Positions 44,408 through 55,181 of a stretch of 64,000 bases of DNA are shown here, in pieces. The notes under the pieces were generated by a model. The model ran no database searches, was not told where the DNA came from, and saw only the letters and a program-made list of their open reading frames with translations. Numbering within the stretch: position 1 is the first letter of the stretch; each line of letters begins with the position of its first letter. Made by a program: the position numbers and the translations under genes. Source of the DNA: Rheum nobile (lineage: Eukaryota; Streptophyta; Magnoliopsida; Caryophyllales; Polygonaceae); the NCBI GenBank assembly GCA_027886185.1, contig WOAB01000528.1:682001-746000 (forward strand), written 5' to 3'.

Positions 44408-47185
44408 CTCCCCCTTGGATGTACATCACTAACTGCCTCGTTAAAAACCTTGTCTGGAAAAATCCAATGGGATAAAAACCAAGACTAAGGGAAAAAGAGT
44501 GCAGTTGTAATTCTCCCCCTCAATTTAACATTATTTGACTAAATCGGCTAAATGTGTTCTCCTTTCGACTCAAAGCTCATGAGTGTAGAGATATCGTCAA
44601 TATGTAAGTGATATTGAGTTCGGAGTGATGCATGACCTTCATATATCTCCATTTGTCTTCATGCACATAAATCTTGGTTCTTCGAGAACTTGCATGTACA
44701 ATCCTGTATCAAAAATATAAATACAAAGCAATACAGATAACCATTTCCAAATAATGATTTACATATGTAATTGGTCTAAAACATATCACTTTTGATACAC
44801 AAAATCAAACTTTGCTTGAATCGCCATTCTCAGCTCTACCAATCATCATCATTGTCGACGTATTTCCATTGATCAGGAATTATTAACCTTCTCGTATGTC
44901 ACTTCTGGTGCAAGTACATATTCAAACAACATCATCAAGGACAAGCACGTTTCGAGTCCTTTCGAAATGGATTGTAACAAACATTTCGTACTTGTTCTTT
45001 AAAATCCTTGCTTATGATGTGGAATCTGAGATACAATTTTCTTGAAGAACTTATCTCAAGAAACGTCATGTGTCAACAATTAACAGCTTGTTAAGCTGCA
45101 ATATATTATTCTTCTTCAGGAAAAGTGAGCTTCAGATATAGTCTAAAGTCTCCCACGCTTCTGGCGTAATTAAGACTCCCTTGTAGTGGATTGGTGTGGA
45201 GTTACTACAAGAACCTCCAAATGAGCTAGGCATTTCAGTTGGTATATGTGATACCGTCACTTTCTTGGCTTTTAGTAAATGCAATTTATAGCATCCTAGC
45301 TATATCATTATGTATACTATCCGTTGAACTTCTGGTTCATGTTCGTTTAACCAAGGATATAAAATTATCGAGAATTTGCATTCCTTACAATCTCTTATAC
45401 ATATTAGTCTCATTGTCCGCTCCCCCTAAAGTTGGGATTTTATCTCTTCAAAGTGATAATATTGATACCGAGCGATCACCCAATATAAGCTCTAGGTATT
45501 CAATAATCCATAGGGACTCCTGCCCTCGTAGAATCCCAACTTTTCTTGTGGCATTAATTTAGTTCATTTAGAGTGAGAATGAGACGTACGTCGCATATCT
45601 ATATACTTTCCGTTCTCTTCTGGAGATAAGTTTCAATTAGGGAAATATATCATGGTCAGTCAAAGTCAAACTTAATTCTCGACATTTAAACTTTGTATGA
45701 CCTCATACGATCAACGGTTCTTCTAGATCGTTTCATGTATTAGATTTAACCCAACTATGATTGATGATCATATAAATAACGACTGTACTATGTCGTTCTA
45801 TTAAATAGTGTGAGCTACCCGATGCTCGACCGTTACACTACATGATTGATTTATTTCTCCCACTTTATGTTTCGTGTGACCAATGTGTTGAGACATCTAT
45901 CAACATCATAAAATATATGAACAATTAACACTGGTCCATCTAACGGTGTTATTAGTCCTCATATGTATTCTTGAATATGTCAAGAATCATGGAGACTATG
46001 CATTTACTCTTTACATAATCGACATTGTTACCAAGAAAACAAGTCGTGTATTTACGATCACTCTAAGACAAGGACTCCATGTCCTAGGATCATTCGGTCC
46101 TTTAGTAGGTGTTTGAGTAAATTTATAATGATCATGCACATAATTACTTCACTTAGGTGATCGAATTCGTTTTTGCCATCAACTAACTTCTGGTTAGAAA
46201 TATTATATGATTCAATGGGTTGTCGTATATACCTAGTGTGCAAAGTTTCCTATGAACTTTTAGATAGATATTCGATACTTTCCTCATTCATGAATTTTGC
46301 ATGATAATCAATTTGTTGAATATCTTTTCAAATGATCATCAAGTTTGTTCTAAACTTGGAAACATAGAGTGTTACTCATAAAATGAGACGCTCTATCTAA
46401 ACCTTATATATCACACTTGGTTTTTGTCATTTTGCAGGACAAAGAAACTTCTGGTTTATCAAAATGGTATAAGTAATAATGGCATTATCGACAATAGTTC
46501 CCACCATTGAAATTTTCATATGAGTGATCCTTTAATATTTGGGATATCATCAACTCAAAATTAGATAAATCATTACCTTAATTTCTAACTTTCGAATAAA
46601 AATAGATGCCTTAAAATATATACTACTACCATAGTACAAACAATTGACATATGATCATGAAACTCTTCAGGAGTATATAGTGATCTCTAAATTGTCAAAA
46701 TATCGAGTCTTAATGCTCTCATCGAGTTGAGGATGATATGATCAAATCATTAGTTTAGCAAAATTTTATAGGAATCCCAAGTGCTAATTCTTATCCCAAA
46801 TTCGTATAGCGAAATGAATTTTAACACTTAAACCACGTGTTAAATTGTTTCTTCTTGAAACCTTTAAAAATTTGGCGTTGCAATCATAGCAACTATTCCA
46901 AAATAAATTCGAGAAGTAAAACAATATTAAAAAAAGATAAATTCATCATTCTTTCATGTCGAGGAATCATGTCACTTCAGGGACAATTTGATTTTATGTG
47001 TGAATCCACTCCCAAGGATGAAATTATTATTTTACTGTAAAAACATAAAATATGCAAAAGTAAACATAATTAATGAAACAACAACAAAAACACAAACAAC
47101 ATTACTTAAATAGAGAGGATCATTGTCAACTTCAGGTGATAAGAAATCAAACAACATTACTTAAATAGAGAGGATCATTGTCAAC
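44408..47185 (-). mobile_element. Non-coding interior of the minus-strand LTR element (left part)
   Basis: It starts at the PPT, followed by GTTAAAAACCTTGTCTGGAA and AATCCAATGGGATAAAAACC, phrases often seen next to this LTR type in plant genomes. No gag/pol motif could be read over 2.8 kb. Near the end a 38-bp phrase (AAACAACATTACTTAAATAG and the bases after it) is directly duplicated at about 47092-47129 and 47148-47185. The same kind of sequence resumes at 53.78 kb beyond the inserted TIR element. Confidence 0.5.
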
Positions 47186-47210
47186 ATTCTACCCGTTATA
47201 CGGGTAGAAT
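47186..47210. repeat. Perfect hairpin at the left border of the TIR element
   Basis: ATTCTACCCG, loop TTATA, CGGGTAGAAT: a 10-bp perfect stem at the edge of the terminal inverted repeat that starts near 47202. It could be target sequence, part of the terminus, or a footprint-like filler. Confidence 0.85.
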
Positions 47211-47247
47211 GTTCGCACTCACAATTTCTTGCGGTGCACCCAGGTTT

Positions 47248-47558
47248 GAGCGCATCCAGGATGCGCCCAATAGAGGGTGTAATTTTTTTTTAAATAAACA
47301 ATTTAATATTGGGCGCATCCAGGATGCGCCCAATATCTGGACCCGTCTTTCTATCGGGTTTAGGGTTGACCGGTTCAGGCTTCAGATTTATTTAAAAAAA
47401 TTAAATAACTAAACCGGTTTAATATTATTTTGAAATAATTAAAAATTAAAAATTGCATATAAAAAAAAATTAAAACAATATATCAGACCTTGGGCGCATC
47501 CTAGATGCGCCCAAGGTAAAATATAGGTTTTACTTGGGCGCATCCAGAACGCGCCCAG
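47248..47558. repeat. Left subterminal palindromes (GGGCGCATCC / GGATGCGCCC), four copies
   Basis: Palindromes at 47248-47270, 47309-47333, 47490-47514 and 47534-47557. Each has arms TTGGGCGCATCC / GGATGCGCCCAA with one or two changes. They flank the PMD promoter region. Confidence 0.9.
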
Positions 47559-47712
47559 GTAAAACCTATATTTATTCGGCGCGCCTGATTGCCGCCGTCT
47601 TCATCGTCTTCCTTCTTCCTCTCTCTCGACGACGGCGGCATCGGCGACGGCGGCATCCCTCTCCTCTTCTTCCTCTTCCTTCTTCTTCTTCCTTCATCCT
47701 CTTCCTTCTTCA

Positions 47713-50700
47713 ATGGAGTTTCCAGATCCGGCGAGTGGCAGTGGAGGCGACTGCGGCGGTGGCGGCAGCGGCGGCGTCGGCGAAGAAATCCAGATCCCAG
47801 CGGCAGCGGCGGCGTCGGTTCCTTCCACGGCGATTTCGACGACGGCGGCGGCGACGAGCATCGAAGAAGCCGGCGGTGATCCAAAGCGGCGAAGGGTCGA
47901 GATTCCGGCAGCGGCGGCGCCGACGATGACTGGGGCGGCGGCGACAGAGCCTAGAGCGATGGAGTTCAGTGCAGATTTTGATGCATGGGTGGCGGCGGTT
48001 GATGCGGAGGACACCGTGCTGGCGGCGGTGGATGAAGCGGCGACGACGGCGGCGAGCATTCCGATGGGGTCGAAAAATGCGCTTGAGGTTGCCACGGCCG
48101 TTGGTGTCGAGGCAGTGGCCCAGGCGAGCCCACGCATACGAACCCCACGTAGGCGACAATATATTCGTCGCGAACGAGATGAGGTACGTATTTTATCGAT
48201 TTAAAATTCGTATTTAATTATTGTAATTATATTATTAGAATTGTTTTACCAAAATTTATAATGTATATAATGAATTTATAAAATATATAGATTTGTTAGA
48301 AAATATTAGAATTGTGTAAAAGTATTGAATAAATTATTCTAATTATAGTATTTGAATATATTTAATATATACTGGAATAAATTGAATAAAATGGATATAA
48401 TATTGTAGAATTGCATATAGGTGAATCTCATATAATATTGCAGAATTGCCTATAATATTATAGGTTTATAGCAATAATTAGAAATTTGTGTAAATTAGAC
48501 AATTTCAGTTGTAGGGTCGTCCTCACGAATATGGTTCAGTTGTATAATTTCAGTTGTATAATTAGAATTTTAAGTTAGTCCCCCACATTATTTGGAAAAA
48601 ACAGGATGTAGTCAAGAGAATCAGACGGCGGATGCGGGGGGGTCGTATGGTGCAATCTCGACACGTGACTGCTTCCGGTCGCATGAACCGATACCCCCCG
48701 AAGCCCCCCAAGCGCAAGCGCCAACTTAGTTGTAGGGTCATTCTCACGGATACGGTTCCAATAACGGAACCCGTTATTGGAACATTATCCGATCCGTTAG
48801 CGGATCCTCGTCCTCACGTGTGTTCACCTCCGGCTTCGCAGAGTCCTGTTCTAGACACGGAGGAGGCGGTTGACGACACAGAGGAGTGTGCGAGATTGGT
48901 CGACATTGTTATGGAGGAGCCCGCACCCCAGGACGGGGCCCCCCCTCCCATACCCTAGGGACCCGTCCCCCCTCCCGCACCCCAGGATGCTCCACCTGTC
49001 GTAGAGCCCCCCCCCCGTACGGGCTTGAGTTGCCTGATGTGCTACGGAGCTTCACCACTCACGTTGCACATCGGATTTGGCACGCTCCTCCTCCGCCTGT
49101 ACCGTCCCTCGTACGATGTTTGAGGGCTTATACTCGCCCGACCGAGTTTAGTGAGTGGGGTTTATATATTCCGGACGAGGTTATCGAGGGCAGCTGGTAT
49201 TGGATGGTGTAGCAGTCTGGGTTGGCCACCCTCCGAGATTTTCAGTTTGGTAGGGTCGACCACATGCTTATATCAGCGTTCGTCGAGAGGTGGCACCCTG
49301 AGACGAGCAGCTTTCATTTTCTGTGGGGCGAGATTACGATCACGCTTCACGACATTGAGAGGATTTTAGGACTGAGTATAGAGGGGTTTGCATGCCGCGA
49401 TCCTACTGTTTCCATGGACGGCGACCCCAAGGAGATTGACAAGGCGCTTAAGGCGCTGGGGGCGGAGATTTTCGGTTACATGTTTGGCATTGGGGGTGAC
49501 ATGGGTAGGGATGCCCGTAGAGGTCGAGTTTCGGCCTTTGATTTTGCTGAGCACCTGCTGCACATGATACGGGATGAGGACGAGCCCTACTCGATAGCGG
49601 CTGGATTCCTATGGCACATTCTCTCCTGCAGCATTTTCGTGGACAAGTCCACGATCCAGCTGATGGTGAAGATGTTGTCGTTATTCTGGGACTGGGACCG
49701 AGTGGTTGGCACGTCTTGGGGGACGGGAGTTCTTGCACTATTGTATCGACATCTGGGCGAGGCTTCACGGGGAGAGGTAGCAGGCATAGCGGGGTGCACC
49801 TATCTGCTTCAGGTAAACGAACTTTGTTTTTATTTCGTTGCAGTAATTATTACATTATTTAAAATATTAGTAACCAAACAAATTATTTATTTTCCATGTA
49901 GATGTGGATATGGATGTACTTTATATATTTTCCGGGGAACCCTAACCCCCTCCCCGGAATGGGGGACGATGACCGACACGCTGCACGGTATTTTATCCAA
50001 CGCTCCGCGTTGCGCATTGTCGATGCCGGTCGGCAATACCGGCGTATTTTGGACGAGTATCGGCCCGAGGACGTAAGCATCCTAATGTTGTTATTATTGG
50101 TCATCTATGATTAAATTGCTATTTCATTGTACATATTTTTTCGTTGCAGGTACGCTGGATGCCGTATGGTAGTCTAGATTTTGTCGGAGCTTATAGGGCA
50201 TCCACTTACCGAGGGACGATCACGTTCATGGACGTCGAGGAGCCGTACATGCCTGATCGGGTGGTGCGGCAGTTTGGCCGTCGACAGAGCAGGCCATTGG
50301 ATGTCATAGAGCCGCCGTACGCTCACCGGCCAGCCAGGTTTAGGGGGAAAGATTCATATAAGGTTTCATTTCCCCGTGCATGCGACGACTGGGAGCACCT
50401 TGACGAGCATCTGTGTCCATACATCTTGGAGAGCCCGATGGCCGTCCCGGCGTGGGACGTGGACGAGGAGTACTTAGACTGGTTTTTACAGATCTCACAT
50501 CCGTATGTGAGCCCCTCGTCACGACTACAGCCTCGTATTCGTGCTTCTCCTCCCGCTGTGGATGCTTACAGAGTACGTTACCACTCAATCCTTGTTCTAA
50601 ATGTTTGTTTTGATTATTATTGACACTTGTGTTGTTATTTTACAGTGTTTGGCCATGGCGACAGCATTCGCTCGGGAGATCACCCATAGTCGGGGCGGCG

Positions 50701-50921
50701 ATCCGGATTTGCACCATATGTTGGCCATTTTATGCGGCGATGAGCTTCCTGAAGCTGCACCACTTATCCGCGCGTCACAACTATCATCCCAGTCGTCGGA
50801 TGGTGGTGTCGAGTCTTCATCTGCCGCAGAGCACCGATCCCGAGCGGGGCGGGTCCCGTCTATATACGAGGGAGGAGAGTCCTCTAGGGCCGCGGCTTCG
50901 TCGAGCGATGACGATGTGTAG
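47713..50921 (+). pseudogene. Plant mobile domain (PMD) protein gene 1, five exons, disabled
   Basis: Exons by GT-AG and phase: 47713-48183, 48605-49812, 49902-50072, 50150-50572 and 50646-50921. The N-terminus is Ala/Gly-rich, encoded by GGC/GCG-type triplet runs. The PMD core shows HMLISAFVERWHPETSSFHF, LWGEITITLHDIERILGLSI and TSWGTGVLALLYRHLGEASR; later exons give MWIWMYFIYFPG, VRWMPYGSLDF, EPYMPDRVVRQFGR and a Ser-rich acidic tail. PMD proteins (MAIN/MAIL1 relatives) act in plant gene regulation and transposon silencing; many relatives are transposon cargo. Defects: stop 48956-48958, a frame change around the C-runs at 48940-49013, and TAG 49210-49212. It is followed by a convergent MULE fragment inside the same TIR element. 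Splice joins are predicted. Confidence 0.85.
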
Positions 50922-51192
50922 TTATGTATTGACATTTTGACACTTTTACTTTTCAATGCATATGCAATTTTACATTTGATGACTACAACGACATTTAGCT
51001 CACAATACATGAAATAATGACATCGCTTACAAACCCTAAGACAAAAAAAATGACATCGCCTACTTGCGTTTGAAGAAATTACGATAGTCTCTGGTAAAAG
51101 ATCGCTTCATATCATGTCTCCGCTTTGATAAAAATGCTTGCTCCCTACAAAGGTTGAGAGTATGTAAACAACATTACATAAAAGATACGACA

Positions 51193-51945
51193 TCAAGGCA
51201 GTATACGATGTACATCATTATATAGGTTGAGGTTATACCTATGCATGGTATCCATATCTTGTAAAAGTTGTTGATTTTGCTTAACAAGCTCTTGATTTTG
51301 CTTAACAAGATCTTGATTCTCCTTAACAAGATCTTGTTTTTCCCGCCATTGTTGTCGAATAACCGCGTGTGCCCTGTCCTCGTATGTAGAACCAATATAC
51401 TTCCTGTATAAACACCCCATTCTTGGGCATCCCCAATACCTCCTTGCCTATTACAATAACCATACGCAACTCCAAACCTACGTTCTTAGCCCAACTGATC
51501 ATACTATCTCTATCACTCCATTCTTTATCCGTAGTAAAATGAGCAGAATAATCCACTGGCAAAAATTCGCTATCACTAGAGTCCTCCTATTTATGATAAA
51601 TACATAAAACTACTGTAAATATTTCATATTATAAATAATCATAAACATTTTAATAAAAGTTCTAAACTACAACACACTACTGTAAATACTACATTTCAAA
51701 TAAACTTATAAACTACAACATACTACTGTAAACATTTTAGATTATAAATTATCATAAATATTTTAATCAAACTTAAAAACTACAACAAACTACTGTTAAT
51801 TACTACATTTCAAATAAACTTATAAACTACAACAAGTAAATTATATTTGAAGTAAATATATACTTACTCCTAAATCATCAAGACCGGGTGCGTCATCCAA
51901 GTGCTCAACTGGCCTAAGTGCAGCATCCATCCTTGACAAAGACAT
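51193..51945 (-). pseudogene. MULE-type transposase N-terminal fragment ending in heptad repeats
   Basis: Exon 1, 51945-51868 (MSLSRMDAALRPVEHLDDAP and on), is followed by GTAAGT. Exon 2 starts at 51586 and reads EDSSDSEFLPVDYSAHFTTD, then KEWSDRDSMISWAKNVGLEL and VIVIG. This resembles the F-(T)TD-x-F-x-S-R-D-x-x-x-x-W-(A/V)-x3-(V/A) segment at the start of plant MULE/FAR1-like transposases. A frame change near 51420 leads to YRKYIGSTYEDRA and then four heptads (QDLVKEN QDLVKQN QELVKQN QQLLQD), a likely coiled coil, ending at 51193. There is no DDE core or SWIM finger. It converges on PMD gene 1 (stops about 270 bp apart). Confidence 0.55.
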
Positions 51946-52044
51946 AATCTTGAATTGATAAACCCCAACAATGGATAAACCCCAAACAGTAGTTGCATAT
52001 ATATAGCAACAACATGGATAAACCACAATGAAGTTACCGTTGTA

Positions 52045-52410
52045 AAACGGTAACATCTTGGTCGCATCCTGGATGCGCCCAAGAAGTTACCGTTGTACAA
52101 CGGTAACTTCTTGGACGCATCGTGGTTGCGACCAAGATGTTACCAATGGTAACTTCTCGGAAAAAAATTTAAATTTCCAACGTGGATGCAACGTGGATGC
52201 GCCAAAGGGGTTTCTATTATTTTTTAGAGTTTGTGATTTAGGGTTTTTGGACGCAACCAGGTTGCACCCAAGGGGTTTTTAGTGTGTTTTAGGGTTTGGG
52301 GTTTTCGTCCATTCGAGTACAAACCCCTAAACCCCACACACCCTTTGGGCGCAACTAGATTGCGTCCAGAATTATGGGCGCAACTAGGTTGCGCCCAAGG
52401 GGTTTGTAGC
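52045..52410. repeat. Right-side GGGCGCAACC-type palindromes, group 1
   Basis: About six diverged palindromes (near 52051-52082, 52110-52136, 52183-52205, 52247-52272, 52346-52370, 52373-52398) of the type TTGGGCGCAACCAGGTTGCG. Both GCATCC and GCAACC variants occur. Also a repeated GTTACCGTTGTA phrase and GGGTTTAGGGTTAGGTCTTG duplications at about 52430-52460. Confidence 0.8.
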
Positions 52411-52439
52411 GTTTTTTAGGGTTTAGGGTTAGGTCTTGG

Positions 52440-53465
52440 GGTTTAGGGTTAGGTCTTGGTGTTTGGGGTTTATGGTTATATTATATAGTTATATACTATG
52501 CTTATATCATATAGTTATATACAATAATTATATCTTATACTTATATGACTTATATCCAATTTGGTTATATCATATCGTTATATTCTATAGTTATATACAA
52601 TGATTATATGTTATGGTTATATCCAATTTGGTTATATCATATCGTTATATTCTATAGTTATATATACAATGATTATATGTTATAGTTATATCCAATTTGG
52701 TTATATCATATCGTTATATACCATGATTATATGTTATCGTTATATCCAATTTGGTTATATCATATCGTTATATTCTATAGTTATGGTTATATCATATCGT
52801 TATATATCTTATGGTTATATTTCATAGTTATATATTATGATTAAATCTTATATTACATCATATAGATATACTATGGTTATATCATATAGTTCTATATAAT
52901 GAATATATCTTATAGTTATATGTCTTATATCAATTTTGGTTATATCATATCGTTATATTATATAGTTATATATTATGATTATATCTTATGGTTATATTAT
53001 ATAGTTATATACTATGATTATATCTTATAATTATATACTATGATTATATCTTATAGTTATATAGTATGCTTAATCATATATTATATCATATAGTTATATA
53101 CTATGGTTATATCATATACTTATATAATATGACTATATCTTATAGTTATATGTGATTTGGTTATATCCTTATAGCTATATCCAATTTGACTATATCCTTA
53201 TGATTATATTATATAGTAATAACAAAATTGGATATAACTATATGATATCACTATAAGATATAATCATAGCATATAACTATATGATATAACCATAGTATAT
53301 AAATATAGAATATAATCATGAGATATAACCAAATTGTATATAACTATAAGATATAATCATAGTATATAACTATATGATATAACCATAGATATAACTATAA
53401 GATATAATCATAGTATATAACCATAGTAATAACCAAATTGGATATAACTACAAGACATTCAAATT
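52440..53465. repeat. AT-rich tandem tract that reverses orientation (fold-back)
   Basis: About 770 bp of imperfect GGTTATATCATATCGTTATAT-type units (period near 17-34 bp) run to about 53210. From 53217 to 53465 the units appear as the reverse complement (GATATAACTATATGATATAACC), so the tract can form a long imperfect hairpin with its axis at about 53215. It explains several ORFs rich in Y, I and S here, which are not genes. Confidence 0.9.
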
Positions 53466-53474
53466 GGATATAAA

Positions 53475-53730
53475 CAAATTTGGGCGCAACCACGATGCGC
53501 CCAGTTTTTTTTTTTTTTTTTTTTTTTCCGAAAAAAAATAAAAAAATAAAAAAATAGGCGTATCGTGGTTGCGCCCAAGATCAACCGGTTCAGACCCAAA
53601 CCGGTTCAATAATCTTTAAAAAATTAATTTTCAAAATAAAAATAATTCACCCAGACCTTGGGCGCACCCTGGTTGCGCCCAAGGAATTGTTTAAAAAAAA
53701 AAACCTAGTTGGGCGCATCCAGAATGCGCC
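53475..53730. repeat. Right subterminal palindromes (GGGCGCA type), group 2
   Basis: Four palindromes at about 53480-53505, 53556-53580, 53658-53685 and 53709-53733, each TTGGGCGCAnCC..GGnTGCGCCC. They mirror the left subterminal set and lie next to the right TIR. A run of about 25 T at 53505-53530 separates two of them. Confidence 0.85.
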
Positions 53731-53777
53731 CAAACTGGGGTGCGTCGTAATTTCTTGCGGGTGCAAACAATAATCCC

Positions 53778-54957
53778 CTTTTTATAACCTATCACAAGAG
53801 GTTATTTCTAATATATCCTTATATTATCTACTTCAGGAGATGATATTTTTTGTAGTTACTCACTACAAGGAGTAATATGATTAATTGTATCGTCTACTTC
53901 GGGAGATTTTGGATTTGTCTATACCTAGACAAATATATTATGTGTGCATCCACTTCAAGGGATGTCAATTTTCAATAGTATAAGAACAAAATAAAAGAAC
54001 GTGAAAATAAATATGCAACTGAAAATAAACAAGCTAACAAATAAAATAGATAAGTAATTATATTTTTAATATGTCATCCGCTTCGGGGAATGAAATCCAT
54101 ATCACAATACTTAGTGATATAATCCTTATAAACACATCATCTTCAGGGATGAATCCATTTATCATTTACTTTGTAAATACATCCTATTTAGAATAAACAT
54201 ATCCTTTTCGAGAGATAAAATTATCGCTTTAGGTACATGGATTGAAAATTATCGCTTCAGGGATTGAAAACTATCGTTTCGAAACTATCATTTCAAAACT
54301 ATCACTTCAGGGATTGAAAACTAGGACATAGATTGAAAATTATCGCTTCAGGGATTGAAAACTATCGTTTCGAAACTATCGCTTCAGGATTGAAAACTAT
54401 CGTTTCAGAAATTATCGCTTCAGGGATTAAAAACTAAACTGTCACTTCAGGTATTGAAAATTGTCACTTCAGAGATTGAAAACTATCACTTCAGGGATTT
54501 GAAAGTATCACTTCAGGGATTGAAAACTATCGCTTCAGGGACTGAAAACTATCGCTTTAGGGATTGAGACATATCGCTTCAAAGATTGAAAAACTATCGC
54601 TTCAGGGACTGAAAACTATCGCTTCAAAGATATAAAACTATCGTTTTTAGGATTGAAAAACTATCGCTTCAGGGATTGAAAAATGATCACTTCAGGGATT
54701 GGTCGAACAATATCACTTCAGGAATTGGTCGAAAAATATCACTTCAGGAATTTAAAATTATCACTAGAACATTGACAATTATCACTTTGATAATTATTGA
54801 TCTTCATAATTATATTCTAAATTTTCTGCAGGAGATTATGTATAAAAAAATCAAAAAAAAACACAAGCAAGAGCATTATTAATAATAAGATATAGAGAAT
54901 GCCATAGAATTAAAGTATATAAAGAAACGTAGTAGTAATAAGGAATTAGAATACAAA
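53778..54957 (-). repeat. LTR-element interior (right part) with CTTCAGGGATTGAAAA tandem repeats
   Basis: From 53.84 kb, diverged ACTTC(A/G)GG(A/G)GAT phrases recur at long spacing. From 54230 to 54780 they become a dense tandem array of about twenty units near ATCGCTTCAGGGATTGAAAA (period 22 bp, some units shortened or partial). It ends at the Helitron border. No coding sequence. It probably belongs to the same LTR element as 44.2-47.2 kb. Confidence 0.75.
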
Positions 54958-55181
54958 CTAGTTGATGACCCGTGCCATGCACGAGGTTGGGTTTATTAAA
55001 TATTTTTTATAGTATGACATTAAAATCTTTACGTAATGTGACACTAAAAGATTAATACTTTTTATATATTAATATTTATTATAAATATGAAATACCACAA
55101 TAATTGAAAGTATTACCATATCTATTCAATCTAAATTTGTATGTCAAGTAAAAAATTACATACCTAGTCATATCAGGTTTT

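Larger units (their letters stand above)
47202..53777. mobile_element. TIR element (about 6.6 kb) carrying a PMD gene and a MULE-type transposase fragment
   Basis: Terminal inverted repeats of about 70 bp at 60-70% identity by eye: GTTCGCACTCACAATTTCTT at left pairs with the complement of the right end (GTTTGCACCCGCAAGAAATT), followed on both sides by a GCACCC box and then a GGGCGCATCC palindrome. The outermost match is GGG (47202-47204 / 53775-53777), but the exact ends and the TSD are unresolved. Contents: a PMD gene (+), a convergent MULE-type N-terminal fragment (-), many subterminal palindromes and an AT-rich fold-back tract. It interrupts the LTR-element interior. MULE classification rests on the fragment and the TIR length. 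Confidence 0.65.

Noticed and set aside
47501..48217. Overlapping ORFs on both strands around the PMD gene 1 start
   Set aside because: GGC/GCC triplet-rich DNA stays open in many frames. Only the plus-strand frame from 47713 splices in phase into PMD coding.
49222..50076. Serine/threonine phosphatase long-form homolog
   Set aside because: Database names often attach this label to PMD proteins, but no phosphatase motif (GDxHG, GDxVDRG) is present; only the PMD is seen.
52600..52827. Tyr/Ile-rich 75-codon ORF
   Set aside because: Product of the TTATAT tandem tract.
54230..54780. Regular repeats resembling a CRISPR array
   Set aside because: Plant nuclear context, no unique spacers, units contiguous and diverged, no cas genes. 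It is a tandem satellite.
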